Shown piece by piece: positions 1 through 5,693 of a stretch of 6,304 bases of DNA. Source of the stretch: Candidatus Omnitrophota bacterium (GTDB lineage Bacteria > Verrucomicrobiota > Verrucomicrobiia > Limisphaerales > UBA1319); assembly GCA_023473405.1 (NCBI GenBank), contig JAMCZD010000301.1, positions 1 to 6,304 on the forward strand. Direction: 5' to 3'. The notes beneath the pieces are model-generated. The model was not told the origin of the DNA. It searched no databases and saw only the letters and a program-made list of their open reading frames with translations. Within the stretch, counting starts at the first letter, position 1. Each line of letters begins with the position of its first letter. The translations under genes were made by a program, and so were the position numbers.

Positions 1-626
1 CCGAAGGCGAGGGTAAGTTTATCCGCCAATCCGGAGGCCGAGGCCAATATGGCCACGCCATTATTACCATCGAACCAAACGCGCGCGGCAAGGGCTTGGT
101 CATCGAGAATAAAATCGTCGGCGGGGCGATCCCCAAGGAGTTCGTGCCGGCGGTGGTGGATGGAATCGAGGAGGCAGCCGCCGGCGGTGTGCTCGGCGGT
201 TACCCGATGGTGGATATCAAGGTCAATATCGTGGACGGCACTTACCACGAAGTCGATTCCAGTGAACTCGCTTTCAAAATGGCCGGCATCTTCGCCCTCA
301 AGGAAGCCGTCAAAAAGGCATCCCCGATCCTGCTCGAACCGATCATGAAAGTGGAATTAACCTGCCCCGAGGAATACCAGGGCGACCTGCTGGGCGACTT
401 GAACCGCCGCCGCGGTAAAGTGCTCGGGATCGAGGCTCGCAATCGGGTTGTGGTGCTCAAGGCCGATGTGCCTCTGGCGGAATTGTTTGGATACGCCACC
501 GTGATTCGGTCGCTGTCCAAAGGCCGGGCTTCATATTCCATGGAACCGTCCCATTTCGATCCCGTCCCCGCCAGCATCCTGGCAACGATCCTGGACCGGA
601 TCGTTCCCAAAGCGGCACGTGCCTGA
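1..626 (+). CDS. fusA: Elongation factor G, C-terminal part (5' end outside window)
   Basis: EF-G is the GTPase that moves tRNAs and mRNA through the ribosome after peptide-bond formation. The visible part reads from base 3 to the TGA at 624-626, 207 residues of a protein usually near 700. It therefore lacks the GTPase domain and domains II-III, which lie upstream of the window. Domain IV opens with the hallmark QSGGRGQYGH (bases about 30-59). Next come the IVGGAIPKEF stretch and the tip segment TYHEVDSSELAF (bases 240-275), whose His aligns with E. coli His583 that reaches into the decoding centre. Domain V has LLEPIMKVE and the GDLNRRRGK loop, followed by FGYATVIRSL and KGRASYSME. One oddity is Pro at 546-548, where the family normally has Phe (SMEF). 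The next gene, rpsJ, begins 31 nt later with no tuf between them. The identification is secure. Whether it is the main EF-G or a paralogue cannot be proven from this end alone, but the location argues for the main one. Confidence 0.97.
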   Translation, partial: EGEGKFIRQSGGRGQYGHAIITIEPNARGKGLVIENKIVGGAIPKEFVPAVVDGIEEAAAGGVLGGYPMVDIKVNIVDGTYHEVDSSELAFKMAGIFALKEAVKKASPILLEPIMKVELTCPEEYQGDLLGDLNRRRGKVLGIEARNRVVVLKADVPLAELFGYATVIRSLSKGRASYSMEPSHFDPVPASILATILDRIVPKAARA

Positions 627-644
627 ACTTTTGAAACCTGCAAT

Positions 645-648
645 GAGG
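645..648 (+). promoter_or_regulatory. Shine-Dalgarno site of rpsJ
   Basis: GAGG, within TGAGGA, lies 9 nt before the rpsJ ATG at 658. It sits in the 31-nt fusA-rpsJ gap, the longest gap in the window. It is one of only four convincing SD sites here and supports the chosen start. Confidence 0.7.
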
Positions 649-657
649 ATTTAATTT

Positions 658-966
658 ATGGCTGGACAACGTATACGCATTCGTTTAAAAGCATACGACC
701 ATCGGGTCATCGACCAGTCGGCCCACGAAATAGTCGAAACGGTCAAACGGACCGGCGCCATGGTCGCCGGGCCAATACCCCTGCCGACACGGATCGAGCG
801 TTTCACCGTACAGCGCTCGCCGCACGCGGATAAAAAGTCGCAGGAGACTTTCGAGCAGCGGACACATAAACGGTTGCTGGACATCCTGGACCCAACGGCC
901 AAGACCGTGGACGAGTTGAAGAAGTTGAACTTGCCGGCTGGCGTGGATATTACTATTAAGATTTGA
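658..966 (+). CDS. rpsJ: 30S ribosomal protein S10 (NusE)
   Basis: S10 sits in the 30S head. Away from the ribosome it acts as NusE, pairing with NusB in antitermination complexes and contacting NusG to link transcription and translation. The product has 102 residues, the normal bacterial length. Family landmarks are the start IRIRLKAYDH, the AGPIPLPT loop segment (about residues 37-44), the FTVQRSPHADKKS stretch of the extended loop (about 49-61), THKRLLDI (about 69-76) and the ending LPAGVDITIKI. The start at 658 is supported by a GAGG at 9 nt spacing and by the standard N-terminus. It follows fusA directly and leads the S10 gene block. The 31-nt upstream gap cannot hold a leader like the long L4-responsive one before rpsJ in E. 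coli. rplC begins 4 nt after its stop. Confidence 0.99.
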   Translation: MAGQRIRIRLKAYDHRVIDQSAHEIVETVKRTGAMVAGPIPLPTRIERFTVQRSPHADKKSQETFEQRTHKRLLDILDPTAKTVDELKKLNLPAGVDITIKI

Positions 967-970
967 TGTT

Positions 971-1639
971 ATGATTGGATTACTCGGTAAAAAGCTCGGT
1001 CAGACGCGTGTCTTTGACGCCAAAGGCAATGCCATCCACGTCACCGTCGTCCAGGCCGGCCCAAATCGCGTCATCCAGTGCAAAACACCGGAACGTGACG
1101 GCTACGCGGCGGTGCAGCTTGGCTTTGACGACCAAAAAGGGCAGCGCTTGACCTCCCCCTTGCGCGGCCATATCGAAAAACACAATGCCACACCCGTGAA
1201 ACGAATTCGCGAGTTTCGCGATTTTTCGCTCCCGGCCAAAGCGGGGGATGTGCTGAGCGTAAACATTTTTGCGGCCGGCGATTTTGTGGATGCCATCGGC
1301 GTTACGAAGGGGCGAGGGTTCGAAGGCGTAATGGCGAGACACGGTTTCCGTGGCGGCGATGCTTCGCACGGGTCCAAGGGCTGGCGTCGCCGGGCCGGCG
1401 CTATCGGGCAACGGTTGTTCCCCGGCACGGTCATGCGCGGAATGAAGATGCCGGGCCACAAAGGACAGGTGCGCCGCACCGTGCAGAATCTCCAAGTTGT
1501 GCAGGTGCGCGAGGCCGACCAGGTCTTATTGATCAAGGGCGCTATCCCGGGCGCGCGGGGTGATTACGTGGTTATTCGCGAGGCGAAGAAGAAGCCCAGG
1601 ACCAAGGCCGGCGTCAAGTCGGAGGCCAAAACGAAGTAA
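971..1639 (+). CDS. rplC: 50S ribosomal protein L3
   Basis: L3 is an early-assembly 50S protein whose extended arm reaches towards the peptidyl-transferase centre. The 222-residue product starts with the typical IGLLGKKLGQT and has GVTKGRGFEG (about residues 111-120), then the arm with DASHGSKGWRRRAGAIG and MKMPGHKGQVRRTVQNL. The segment VLLIKGAIPGARGDYVVI is the conserved end of the core. After it comes a basic Lys-rich tail of about 20 residues (KKKPRTKAGVKSEAKTK), longer than in E. coli L3 (209 residues). In the arm, GAIGQRLFPG has Leu149 where E. coli has Gln150, the residue methylated by PrmB, so that modification should be absent. No SD is visible before the ATG, which lies 4 nt after the rpsJ stop. 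Initiation by coupling to rpsJ translation is likely. Confidence 0.99.
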   Translation: MIGLLGKKLGQTRVFDAKGNAIHVTVVQAGPNRVIQCKTPERDGYAAVQLGFDDQKGQRLTSPLRGHIEKHNATPVKRIREFRDFSLPAKAGDVLSVNIFAAGDFVDAIGVTKGRGFEGVMARHGFRGGDASHGSKGWRRRAGAIGQRLFPGTVMRGMKMPGHKGQVRRTVQNLQVVQVREADQVLLIKGAIPGARGDYVVIREAKKKPRTKAGVKSEAKTK

Positions 1640-1654
1640 TTTTATTGCGGACCC

Positions 1655-2293
1655 ATGAAGCTGACCCTCAAAGACATTCAAGGTAATTCCAAGGCAGAAC
1701 TCGAAGTCAAGCTGCCGCTCATCGAAGGTGGTCGAGGCACCCAGGCGGTTCACCAGACCGTGGTTGCCTACCAGGCTGCCCAACGAAGCGGAACCGCCTG
1801 CACCAAAACCATGGGCGACGTGGCCGGCTCCGGTAAAAAGCCCTGGCGGCAAAAAGGGACGGGCCGGGCGCGAGCGGGTTCGTTTGCCTCGCCTCTCTGG
1901 CGTGGAGGCGGAGTCGTGTTCGGTCCCAAGCCGCGCGATTACCGCCAAAAAGTGTCTCACTCAACGCGTAACCTCGCCATGCGCAAGGCGTTGGGCGAGC
2001 GTTTAAAGGCCGGCGACGTGTTGGTGGTCGACCAATGGAAACCGGCCACGCACAAGACCAAGGAATTCGTGAATGTCTTGGCTGCTCTCGACCTGACCGG
2101 CACGGTCCTGGTGGTGGTGCCGCAGGTTGAACCGGCCCTGGCCCTGTCGGCCCGGAATGTCCCGGGCGTGGAATTGGCCAACAGCGCCTCGCTCAACACG
2201 TATCAGGTTTTGCGCTATGACAAATTACTATTCACCCAGGACGCGTTCGCCCAGGTCGAACAACGACTCCTGCCTAAATCCAGTCTGCCATGA
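1655..2293 (+). CDS. rplD: 50S ribosomal protein L4
   Basis: L4 nucleates 50S assembly, and its long loop lines the nascent-peptide exit tunnel beside L22. In some bacteria it also represses its own operon. The product has 212 residues, close to the usual 200-210. The tunnel loop is clear at about residues 58-80: GSGKKPWRQKGTGRARAGS, followed by SPLWRGGGVVFGPKPRDY. The C-terminal part (ALSARNVPGVELANSASLNTYQVLRYDKLL) matches the RNA-binding core ending in a conserved D-K pair. The start at 1655 gives the standard L4 N-terminus, but no good SD precedes it. The gap from rplC is 15 nt. The stop overlaps the rplW start in ATGA, so the next gene is probably translated by reinitiation. E. coli-type L4 autoregulation cannot be inferred, because the target leader is not visible. 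Confidence 0.99.
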   Translation: MKLTLKDIQGNSKAELEVKLPLIEGGRGTQAVHQTVVAYQAAQRSGTACTKTMGDVAGSGKKPWRQKGTGRARAGSFASPLWRGGGVVFGPKPRDYRQKVSHSTRNLAMRKALGERLKAGDVLVVDQWKPATHKTKEFVNVLAALDLTGTVLVVVPQVEPALALSARNVPGVELANSASLNTYQVLRYDKLLFTQDAFAQVEQRLLPKSSLP

Positions 2294-2571
2294 ATTCATT
2301 CGAGATAATCAAGACCGTCCGGGTCAGTGAAAAAGGCACCCTGCAGTCGGACCAGTGGAACCAATACACCGTTGTCGCCGATCGCCGGGCCAATAAACAC
2401 CAAATCCGTCAAGCCGTTCAGGAGTTGTTCAAGGTCAAGGTGGAAAAGGTCAACACCCTGAATGTGCGGGGCAAGGCTCGGCGCAAACTCACCCGGCAGG
2501 CCGGTTGGACCTCGGACTGGAAGAAGGCGATTGTGACCCTGAAGAAAGGGGACAAAATTACCCTCACCTAA
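2290..2571 (+). CDS. rplW: 50S ribosomal protein L23
   Basis: L23 lies at the exit of the peptide tunnel and is the docking site for trigger factor and a contact of the signal recognition particle. The product has 93 residues, within the normal range. Landmarks are VSEK near the N-terminus, ANKHQIRQAVQELFKVKVEKVNT (about residues 34-56, written here as one conserved block), the basic loop GKARRK and the ending WKKAIVTLKKGDKI. Glu14 in VSEK aligns with E. coli Glu18, which is needed for trigger-factor binding. The ATG overlaps the rplD stop by 4 nt (ATGA). No SD is apparent, so translational coupling to rplD is the simplest explanation for its initiation. The identification is secure from the central block and the C-terminus. 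Confidence 0.98.
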   Translation: MNSFEIIKTVRVSEKGTLQSDQWNQYTVVADRRANKHQIRQAVQELFKVKVEKVNTLNVRGKARRKLTRQAGWTSDWKKAIVTLKKGDKITLT

Positions 2572-2585
2572 GACGATTTAAGACT

Positions 2586-3431
2586 ATGCCAGTAAAATCT
2601 TTCCGCCCACTGACACCTTCGAGCCGCTACATCACGGTTTCCTCCTTTGCCGAAATCACCAAGTCGCGGCCCGAAAAGAGCCTGGTGCGCACCCGCAAAA
2701 AGACCGGCGGGCGCAACTGTTACGGACGCGTGACCAGCCGCGGAATCGGGGGCGGCCATAAGCAGAAAATCCGAATGGTGGATTTCAAGCGTGATAGACA
2801 CGGGGTGATGGCCAAAGTGATCGCCATCGAATACGATCCACGGCGGACGGCCCGCCTGGCGCTCTTGGAATACACGGACGGCGAAAAGAGTTATATCCTT
2901 GCGCCTAACGGACTAAGCGTAGGCGCCAAGATCGTCAGCGGACCCAAGGCCACGCCGGACATGGGCAATCGTTTGCCCTTGCGAGCGGTCCCGGTGGGCT
3001 TGCAAATACACAACCTCGAAATCATACCCGGACGAGGCGGCCAATTGGTCCGGTCTGCAGGTTCTTCCGCCAGCCTGATGTCGCGCGACGGCGGGTATGC
3101 GTTGGTGCGCTTGCCGTCCGGAGAGATTCGCAAGCTCAACGAGGATTGTTATGCCACCATCGGCCAGGTGGGCAATGCCGAACACGAAAATGTCATCCTG
3201 GGCAAGGCGGGTCGCTCCCGGCATCGAGGCATCCATCCGCTCAGCCGCGGCGTGGCAAAAAACCCAGTAGACCATCCCATGGGCGGTGGAGCGGGCAAGA
3301 CATCAGGAGGCGGTCATCCAGTGACGCCTTGGGGCGTAATCACCAAGGGATTCAAGACGCGCCCGAAACATAAATATTCCGACCGGTTTATCGTGGTCCG
3401 CCGCAACGGCAGGCCAATGAAACTCAAATAG
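2586..3431 (+). CDS. rplB: 50S ribosomal protein L2
   Basis: L2 is a large, highly conserved 50S protein needed for subunit joining and for a functional peptidyl-transferase centre. The product has 281 residues, slightly above the usual 273-277. The domains run in order: N-terminal region with KTGGRNCYGRVTSRGIGGGHKQ (about 40-61, one conserved block) and MVDFKR, the OB-like part ending in SYILAPNGL, the SH3-like part with RGGQLVRSAGSSASL, and the catalytic-region loop NPVDHPMGGG (226-235). His230 matches E. coli His229 (mature numbering). Met232 replaces the second His of the common DHPHGGGEG, Lys225 replaces the usual Met of MNPVDHP, and Ala236 replaces Glu. An upstream extension to 2505 is open in this frame but would overlap rplW by 67 nt. 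The ATG at 2586 gives the standard N-terminus. There is no SD. The stop is TAG, 2 nt before rpsS. Confidence 0.99.
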   Translation: MPVKSFRPLTPSSRYITVSSFAEITKSRPEKSLVRTRKKTGGRNCYGRVTSRGIGGGHKQKIRMVDFKRDRHGVMAKVIAIEYDPRRTARLALLEYTDGEKSYILAPNGLSVGAKIVSGPKATPDMGNRLPLRAVPVGLQIHNLEIIPGRGGQLVRSAGSSASLMSRDGGYALVRLPSGEIRKLNEDCYATIGQVGNAEHENVILGKAGRSRHRGIHPLSRGVAKNPVDHPMGGGAGKTSGGGHPVTPWGVITKGFKTRPKHKYSDRFIVVRRNGRPMKLK

Positions 3432-3433
3432 TT

Positions 3434-3715
3434 ATGGGACGTTCGATAAAAAAGGGGCCGTTCGTAGACGGCCATTTGTTGGATAAAATCGCCAAACTGA
3501 ACGCGACCAATTCCAAAAAGCCAATCAAGACATGGTCGCGCCGTTCTATGATCACGCCCGACTTCGTCGGCCACACCTTCAACGTGCATAATGGAAAGAT
3601 TTTCCACCCAGTGTTCGTGACTGAGAACATGGTCGGACATCGGTTGGGCGAGTTCTCCTTGACGCGAACCTTCAAGAAACACGGCGCTCACACCGCCAAA
3701 GCGGAGGCCAAATAA
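3434..3715 (+). CDS. rpsS: 30S ribosomal protein S19
   Basis: S19 is a 30S head protein that works with S13 near the A-site tRNA and at the bridge to the 50S subunit. The product has 93 residues, the usual length. It shows the full family signature: MGRSIKKGPFVDGHLL at the start, KTWSRRSMITPDFVGHTF (about residues 33-50), the PVFVTENMVGHRLGEFSLTR block (about 58-77, exactly the conserved core), and FKKHG near the end, followed by a short basic Ala/Lys tail. The ATG lies only 2 nt after the rplB stop and has no SD, so it is very likely reached by ribosomes finishing rplB. The next start, rplV, is 5 nt after the TAA stop. Confidence 0.99.
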   Translation: MGRSIKKGPFVDGHLLDKIAKLNATNSKKPIKTWSRRSMITPDFVGHTFNVHNGKIFHPVFVTENMVGHRLGEFSLTRTFKKHGAHTAKAEAK

Positions 3716-3720
3716 CGGGT

Positions 3721-4053
3721 ATGGAAGTACAATCCCTGACACGCAACGTTCGCATGTCTCCGCAAAAAGTGCGCGAGGTAGTGCGTCAAATCCAAGGTAT
3801 GCCGGTAATCAAGGCCCAAGCTGTCCTGCAGTTTGTGCCGCGCAAATCCGCCCGTCTCGTGGCCAAGACATTGAAATCGGCTGTGGCCAATGCCGAAAAC
3901 AACCGAGGTCTCAAACTGGAACGGCTCTGGATCAAGGAGGCCATGGCCGGAAAAGGCACGACCATGAAACGCTTCGTACCCAAGGCCCGCGGTTCCGCCG
4001 GCCCGATCTTGAAGCGAAGCTGCAATATCAAAATCGTTTTGTCAGACCAGTAA
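3721..4053 (+). CDS. rplV: 50S ribosomal protein L22
   Basis: L22 binds domains of 23S rRNA, and its beta-hairpin forms, with L4, the narrow part of the exit tunnel. The product has 110 residues, as expected. The N-terminal fold shows RNVRMSPQKVREVV, and AKTLKSAVANAENN (about 48-61) is the conserved helix. The hairpin spans about residues 74-96 with AGKGTTMKRFVPKARG. It keeps Met82-Lys83-Arg84, the three residues whose deletion in E. coli L22 gives erythromycin resistance, so the hairpin looks wild type. A GGAGG at 3703-3707 lies 13 nt before the ATG, rather far for a normal SD, and is inside the end of rpsS. Coupling to rpsS over a 5-nt gap is as likely. The protein ends in IKIVLSDQ, close to E. 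coli. Confidence 0.99.
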   Translation: MEVQSLTRNVRMSPQKVREVVRQIQGMPVIKAQAVLQFVPRKSARLVAKTLKSAVANAENNRGLKLERLWIKEAMAGKGTTMKRFVPKARGSAGPILKRSCNIKIVLSDQ

Positions 4054-4057
4054 TTTT

Positions 4058-4738
4058 ATGGGACAAAAGACAAACCCAGTCGGTTTCCGAATCGCCGTCA
4101 ATAAAGACTGGCGCTCCCGTTGGTACGCCGAAAAGCGTGACTTTGGCAAACTCATTTTCGAGGATTGGAAGATTCGCGAGATTCTCCGGAAGAAACTCGA
4201 GTCCGCCTCCGTCCCCAAAATCGTGATCGAGCGCGCCGCCAATCGTTGCCGTATCACCATTTTCACCGCGCGCCCCGGAGTCGTGATCGGTCGCAAAGGG
4301 GCTGAGATCGACAAACTCAAGGAAGACCTGAGCCTATTGACCGGTAAGGAGATCTACGTCGATATTCAGGAAATTAAAACGCCCGAAATGGATGCCCAGC
4401 TCGTGGCGGAGAATGTGGCCATGCAGTTGGAGCGTCGCATCTCCTTCCGCCGAGCCATGAAAAAGGCCATCCAAACCGCCATGGACTTCGGCGCCCAGGG
4501 GATCAAAATCCGCTGCGCCGGTCGCTTGGGCGGGGCGGAATTGGCGCGATCGGAAATGTACCACGAAGGGCGTGTCCCGCTGCATACCTTGCGTGCCTTG
4601 ATCGATTACGGTTTCACCGAGGCCAAGACCGTTTACGGAAAAATCGGAGTGAAATGCTGGATTTGCAAAGGTGACGCCTCGGTGGAAAAACCCGGAACTC
4701 CGGCGCCGGCCGATGGCACCCCGGCCCCCCAACAGTAG
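4058..4738 (+). CDS. rpsC: 30S ribosomal protein S3
   Basis: S3 lies on the solvent side of the 30S head at the mRNA entry channel, where it helps unwind mRNA structure. The product has 226 residues, a normal length. The start GQKTNPVGFRI is diagnostic. A KH domain carries the GXXG loop as GRKG at residues 78-81. Arg131, Arg132 and Lys135 in SFRRAMKK match the E. coli residues tied to ribosomal helicase activity. The C-terminal domain has CAGRLGGAELARSE, GRVPLHTLRA and KTVYGKIGVKCWI. The last 17 or so residues form a low-complexity Pro/Ala tail (GTPAPADGTPAPQQ), which is probably disordered. No SD precedes the ATG, and the sequence between the rplV stop and it is only 4 nt (TTTT). The stop is TAG, followed by a 21-nt gap. 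Confidence 0.99.
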   Translation: MGQKTNPVGFRIAVNKDWRSRWYAEKRDFGKLIFEDWKIREILRKKLESASVPKIVIERAANRCRITIFTARPGVVIGRKGAEIDKLKEDLSLLTGKEIYVDIQEIKTPEMDAQLVAENVAMQLERRISFRRAMKKAIQTAMDFGAQGIKIRCAGRLGGAELARSEMYHEGRVPLHTLRALIDYGFTEAKTVYGKIGVKCWICKGDASVEKPGTPAPADGTPAPQQ

Positions 4739-4746
4739 CTTTTCAA

Positions 4747-4751
4747 AGGAG
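4747..4751 (+). promoter_or_regulatory. Shine-Dalgarno site of rplP
   Basis: AGGAG lies 8 nt before the ATG at 4760 and is one of the best SD matches in the window. It is in the 21-nt rpsC-rplP gap and favours 4760 over the second in-frame ATG at 4769. rplP therefore appears able to initiate on its own. Confidence 0.8.
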
Positions 4752-4759
4752 ACCTGTTT

Positions 4760-5185
4760 ATGCCCTTAATGCCCGAAAGAGTTAAGTATCGCAAGATGCA
4801 ACGCGGAAACCGCGCCGGCATGGCGTCGCGCGGGGCGACAGTGGCCTTTGGCGAATACGGTTTGCAAGCGTTGGAACGATGCTGGCTCGATACCCGGCAA
4901 ATCGAAGCCGCCCGCACCGCTGTCAACCGGTTTATGAAACGCCGGGGCAAAGTCTGGATTCGGATTTTCCCTGACAAATCCATTACCAAGAAGCCGCTTG
5001 AAACCCGCATGGGCAAGGGCAAAGGACCGGTCGAATCGTGGGTGGCGGTGATTCGCCCGGCAGCGGTGCTGTTCGAAGTCGAGGGAGTGACCGAGGCCCA
5101 GGCCCGCGAAGCCATGCGACTGGGTGCCAGCAAACTGCCGATCCGCACCAAGTTCATCTCTCGCCACCGGATTGTTGCCGCCTGA
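4760..5185 (+). CDS. rplP: 50S ribosomal protein L16
   Basis: L16 is a late-assembly 50S protein placed between the A site and the central protuberance, where it helps position A-site tRNA. The product has 141 residues; the family is usually 136-144. Landmarks are MPERVKYRKMQRGNRAG at the start, VAFGEYGLQALE (about 28-39), RQIEAARTAVNRFMKRRGK (about 46-64), and PLETRMGKGKGPVESWVA. Arg83 in that last motif aligns with E. coli Arg81, the residue hydroxylated by the oxygenase YcfD/RoxA in some bacteria. Whether this organism has that enzyme cannot be told here. The end, KLPIRTKFISR, is conserved. Two ATGs (4760 and 4769) are in frame. The SD at 4747-4751 favours the first, though the second would match the shorter MPKRVKYRK-type start of some homologues. 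Confidence 0.99.
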   Translation: MPLMPERVKYRKMQRGNRAGMASRGATVAFGEYGLQALERCWLDTRQIEAARTAVNRFMKRRGKVWIRIFPDKSITKKPLETRMGKGKGPVESWVAVIRPAAVLFEVEGVTEAQAREAMRLGASKLPIRTKFISRHRIVAA

Positions 5186-5192
5186 TTTTGCC

Positions 5193-5390
5193 ATGAAAAT
5201 GTCCGAACTGAAAGATTTTACGATTACCGAATTGCTGGCCAAAAGCCGCGATCTACGGCAGGAAATTTTTAACCTTCGTCTGCAACAAGCCAGCAGCCAG
5301 TTGGAAAAACCGGCGCGGTTGCGGACTTTGCGCCGGGATGTGGCGCGAGTTGAAACCAAGATCAGCCTGCTGCGTAAGAAGTCTGCCTGA
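5193..5390 (+). CDS. rpmC: 50S ribosomal protein L29
   Basis: L29 is a small two-helix protein near the tunnel exit, next to L23, where it adds to the docking surface for nascent-chain factors. The product has 65 residues, normal for the family. The sequence is rich in charged helix: MSELKDFTITELLAKSRDLR, then the hallmark EIFNLRLQQASSQLEKPARLR (first 20 of these: about residues 24-43), and RRDVARVETKISLLRKK at the end. The frame is open back to an ATG at 5124, but that would overlap rplP and has no L29 character. The start is placed at 5193, and the second ATG at 5199 (protein MSELKDF) is a real alternative. Neither has an SD. The gap from rplP is 7 nt. Confidence 0.95.
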   Translation: MKMSELKDFTITELLAKSRDLRQEIFNLRLQQASSQLEKPARLRTLRRDVARVETKISLLRKKSA

Positions 5391-5400
5391 GTTGTATCCT

Positions 5401-5679
5401 ATGCCTAATCCAGCCCCAGTTCGTCCCCATCGCAAAGAGCGTGTTGGAGAAGTCCTTTCCAACAAGATGGCCAAGACTATCATCGTTCGCGTCGAACGCC
5501 GCTTCCCTCATCCGCGGTTTCACAAGGTCGTCACCGCCTATCACAAATTTTACGCCCACGACGAAAAGGGTGAGGCCAAAGTGGGCGACCGGGTGCGGAT
5601 TCAAGAGACGCGTCCATGGTCCAAGACCAAGCGATGGCGCTTGGTCCAGGTGGTCCAACGCAACGCGGACGCAGCCTGA
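5401..5679 (+). CDS. rpsQ: 30S ribosomal protein S17
   Basis: S17 is a primary 16S rRNA-binding protein of the 30S body with an OB fold. The product has 92 residues, slightly longer than the usual 80-90 because of a Pro-rich N-terminal lead (MPNPAPVRPH). The core is typical: RKERVGEVLSNKMAKTIIV (about residues 11-29), ERRFPHPRFHKVV with the conserved HP, KFYAHDE, GDRVRIQETRPWSKTKRWR and a hydrophobic end. The usual motif is ETRPLSK; here it is ETRPWSK. The frame is open upstream to an ATG at 5338 inside rpmC, but the ATG at 5401 gives the proper N-terminus. No SD is visible. The start follows the rpmC stop after 10 nt, with CCT directly before ATG. Confidence 0.98.
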   Translation: MPNPAPVRPHRKERVGEVLSNKMAKTIIVRVERRFPHPRFHKVVTAYHKFYAHDEKGEAKVGDRVRIQETRPWSKTKRWRLVQVVQRNADAA

Positions 5680-5684
5680 TTACC

Positions 5685-5688
5685 GGAG
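5685..5688 (+). promoter_or_regulatory. Shine-Dalgarno site of rplN
   Basis: GGAG (within CCGGAGAA) lies 5 nt before the ATG at 5694, a short but workable spacing. It supports this start over an upstream in-frame ATG at 5616, which lies within rpsQ. Confidence 0.65.
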
Positions 5689-5693
5689 AATTT

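Noticed and set aside
627..657. Possible promoter or terminator between fusA and rpsJ
   Set aside because: Only 31 nt are present, with no -35/-10 pair at proper spacing and no hairpin followed by a T run.
964..974. Two-codon ATG-TTA-TGA linking the rpsJ stop to the rplC start
   Set aside because: It overlaps the rpsJ TGA by one base and the rplC ATG by the ATGA pattern, which is curious. A two-codon frame in an 11-base stretch is easily chance and has no SD.
980..1495. Open frame of 171 codons on the - strand opposite rplC
   Set aside because: It is antisense to a clear L3 gene, with no recognisable motif and no separate upstream region.
2505..2585. Upstream in-frame extension of rplB from an ATG at 2505
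   Set aside because: It would overlap rplW by 67 nt and add residues with no L2 character. The ATG at 2586 gives the standard N-terminus.
4766..5359. Long open frame (197 codons) on the - strand opposite rplP and rpmC
   Set aside because: It lies wholly antisense to two certain ribosomal protein genes, has no recognisable family, and is explained by GC-rich codon bias.
5616..5693. Upstream in-frame extension of rplN from an ATG at 5616
   Set aside because: It lies in the 3' part of rpsQ. The ATG at 5694 has an SD and gives the expected 121-residue L14.
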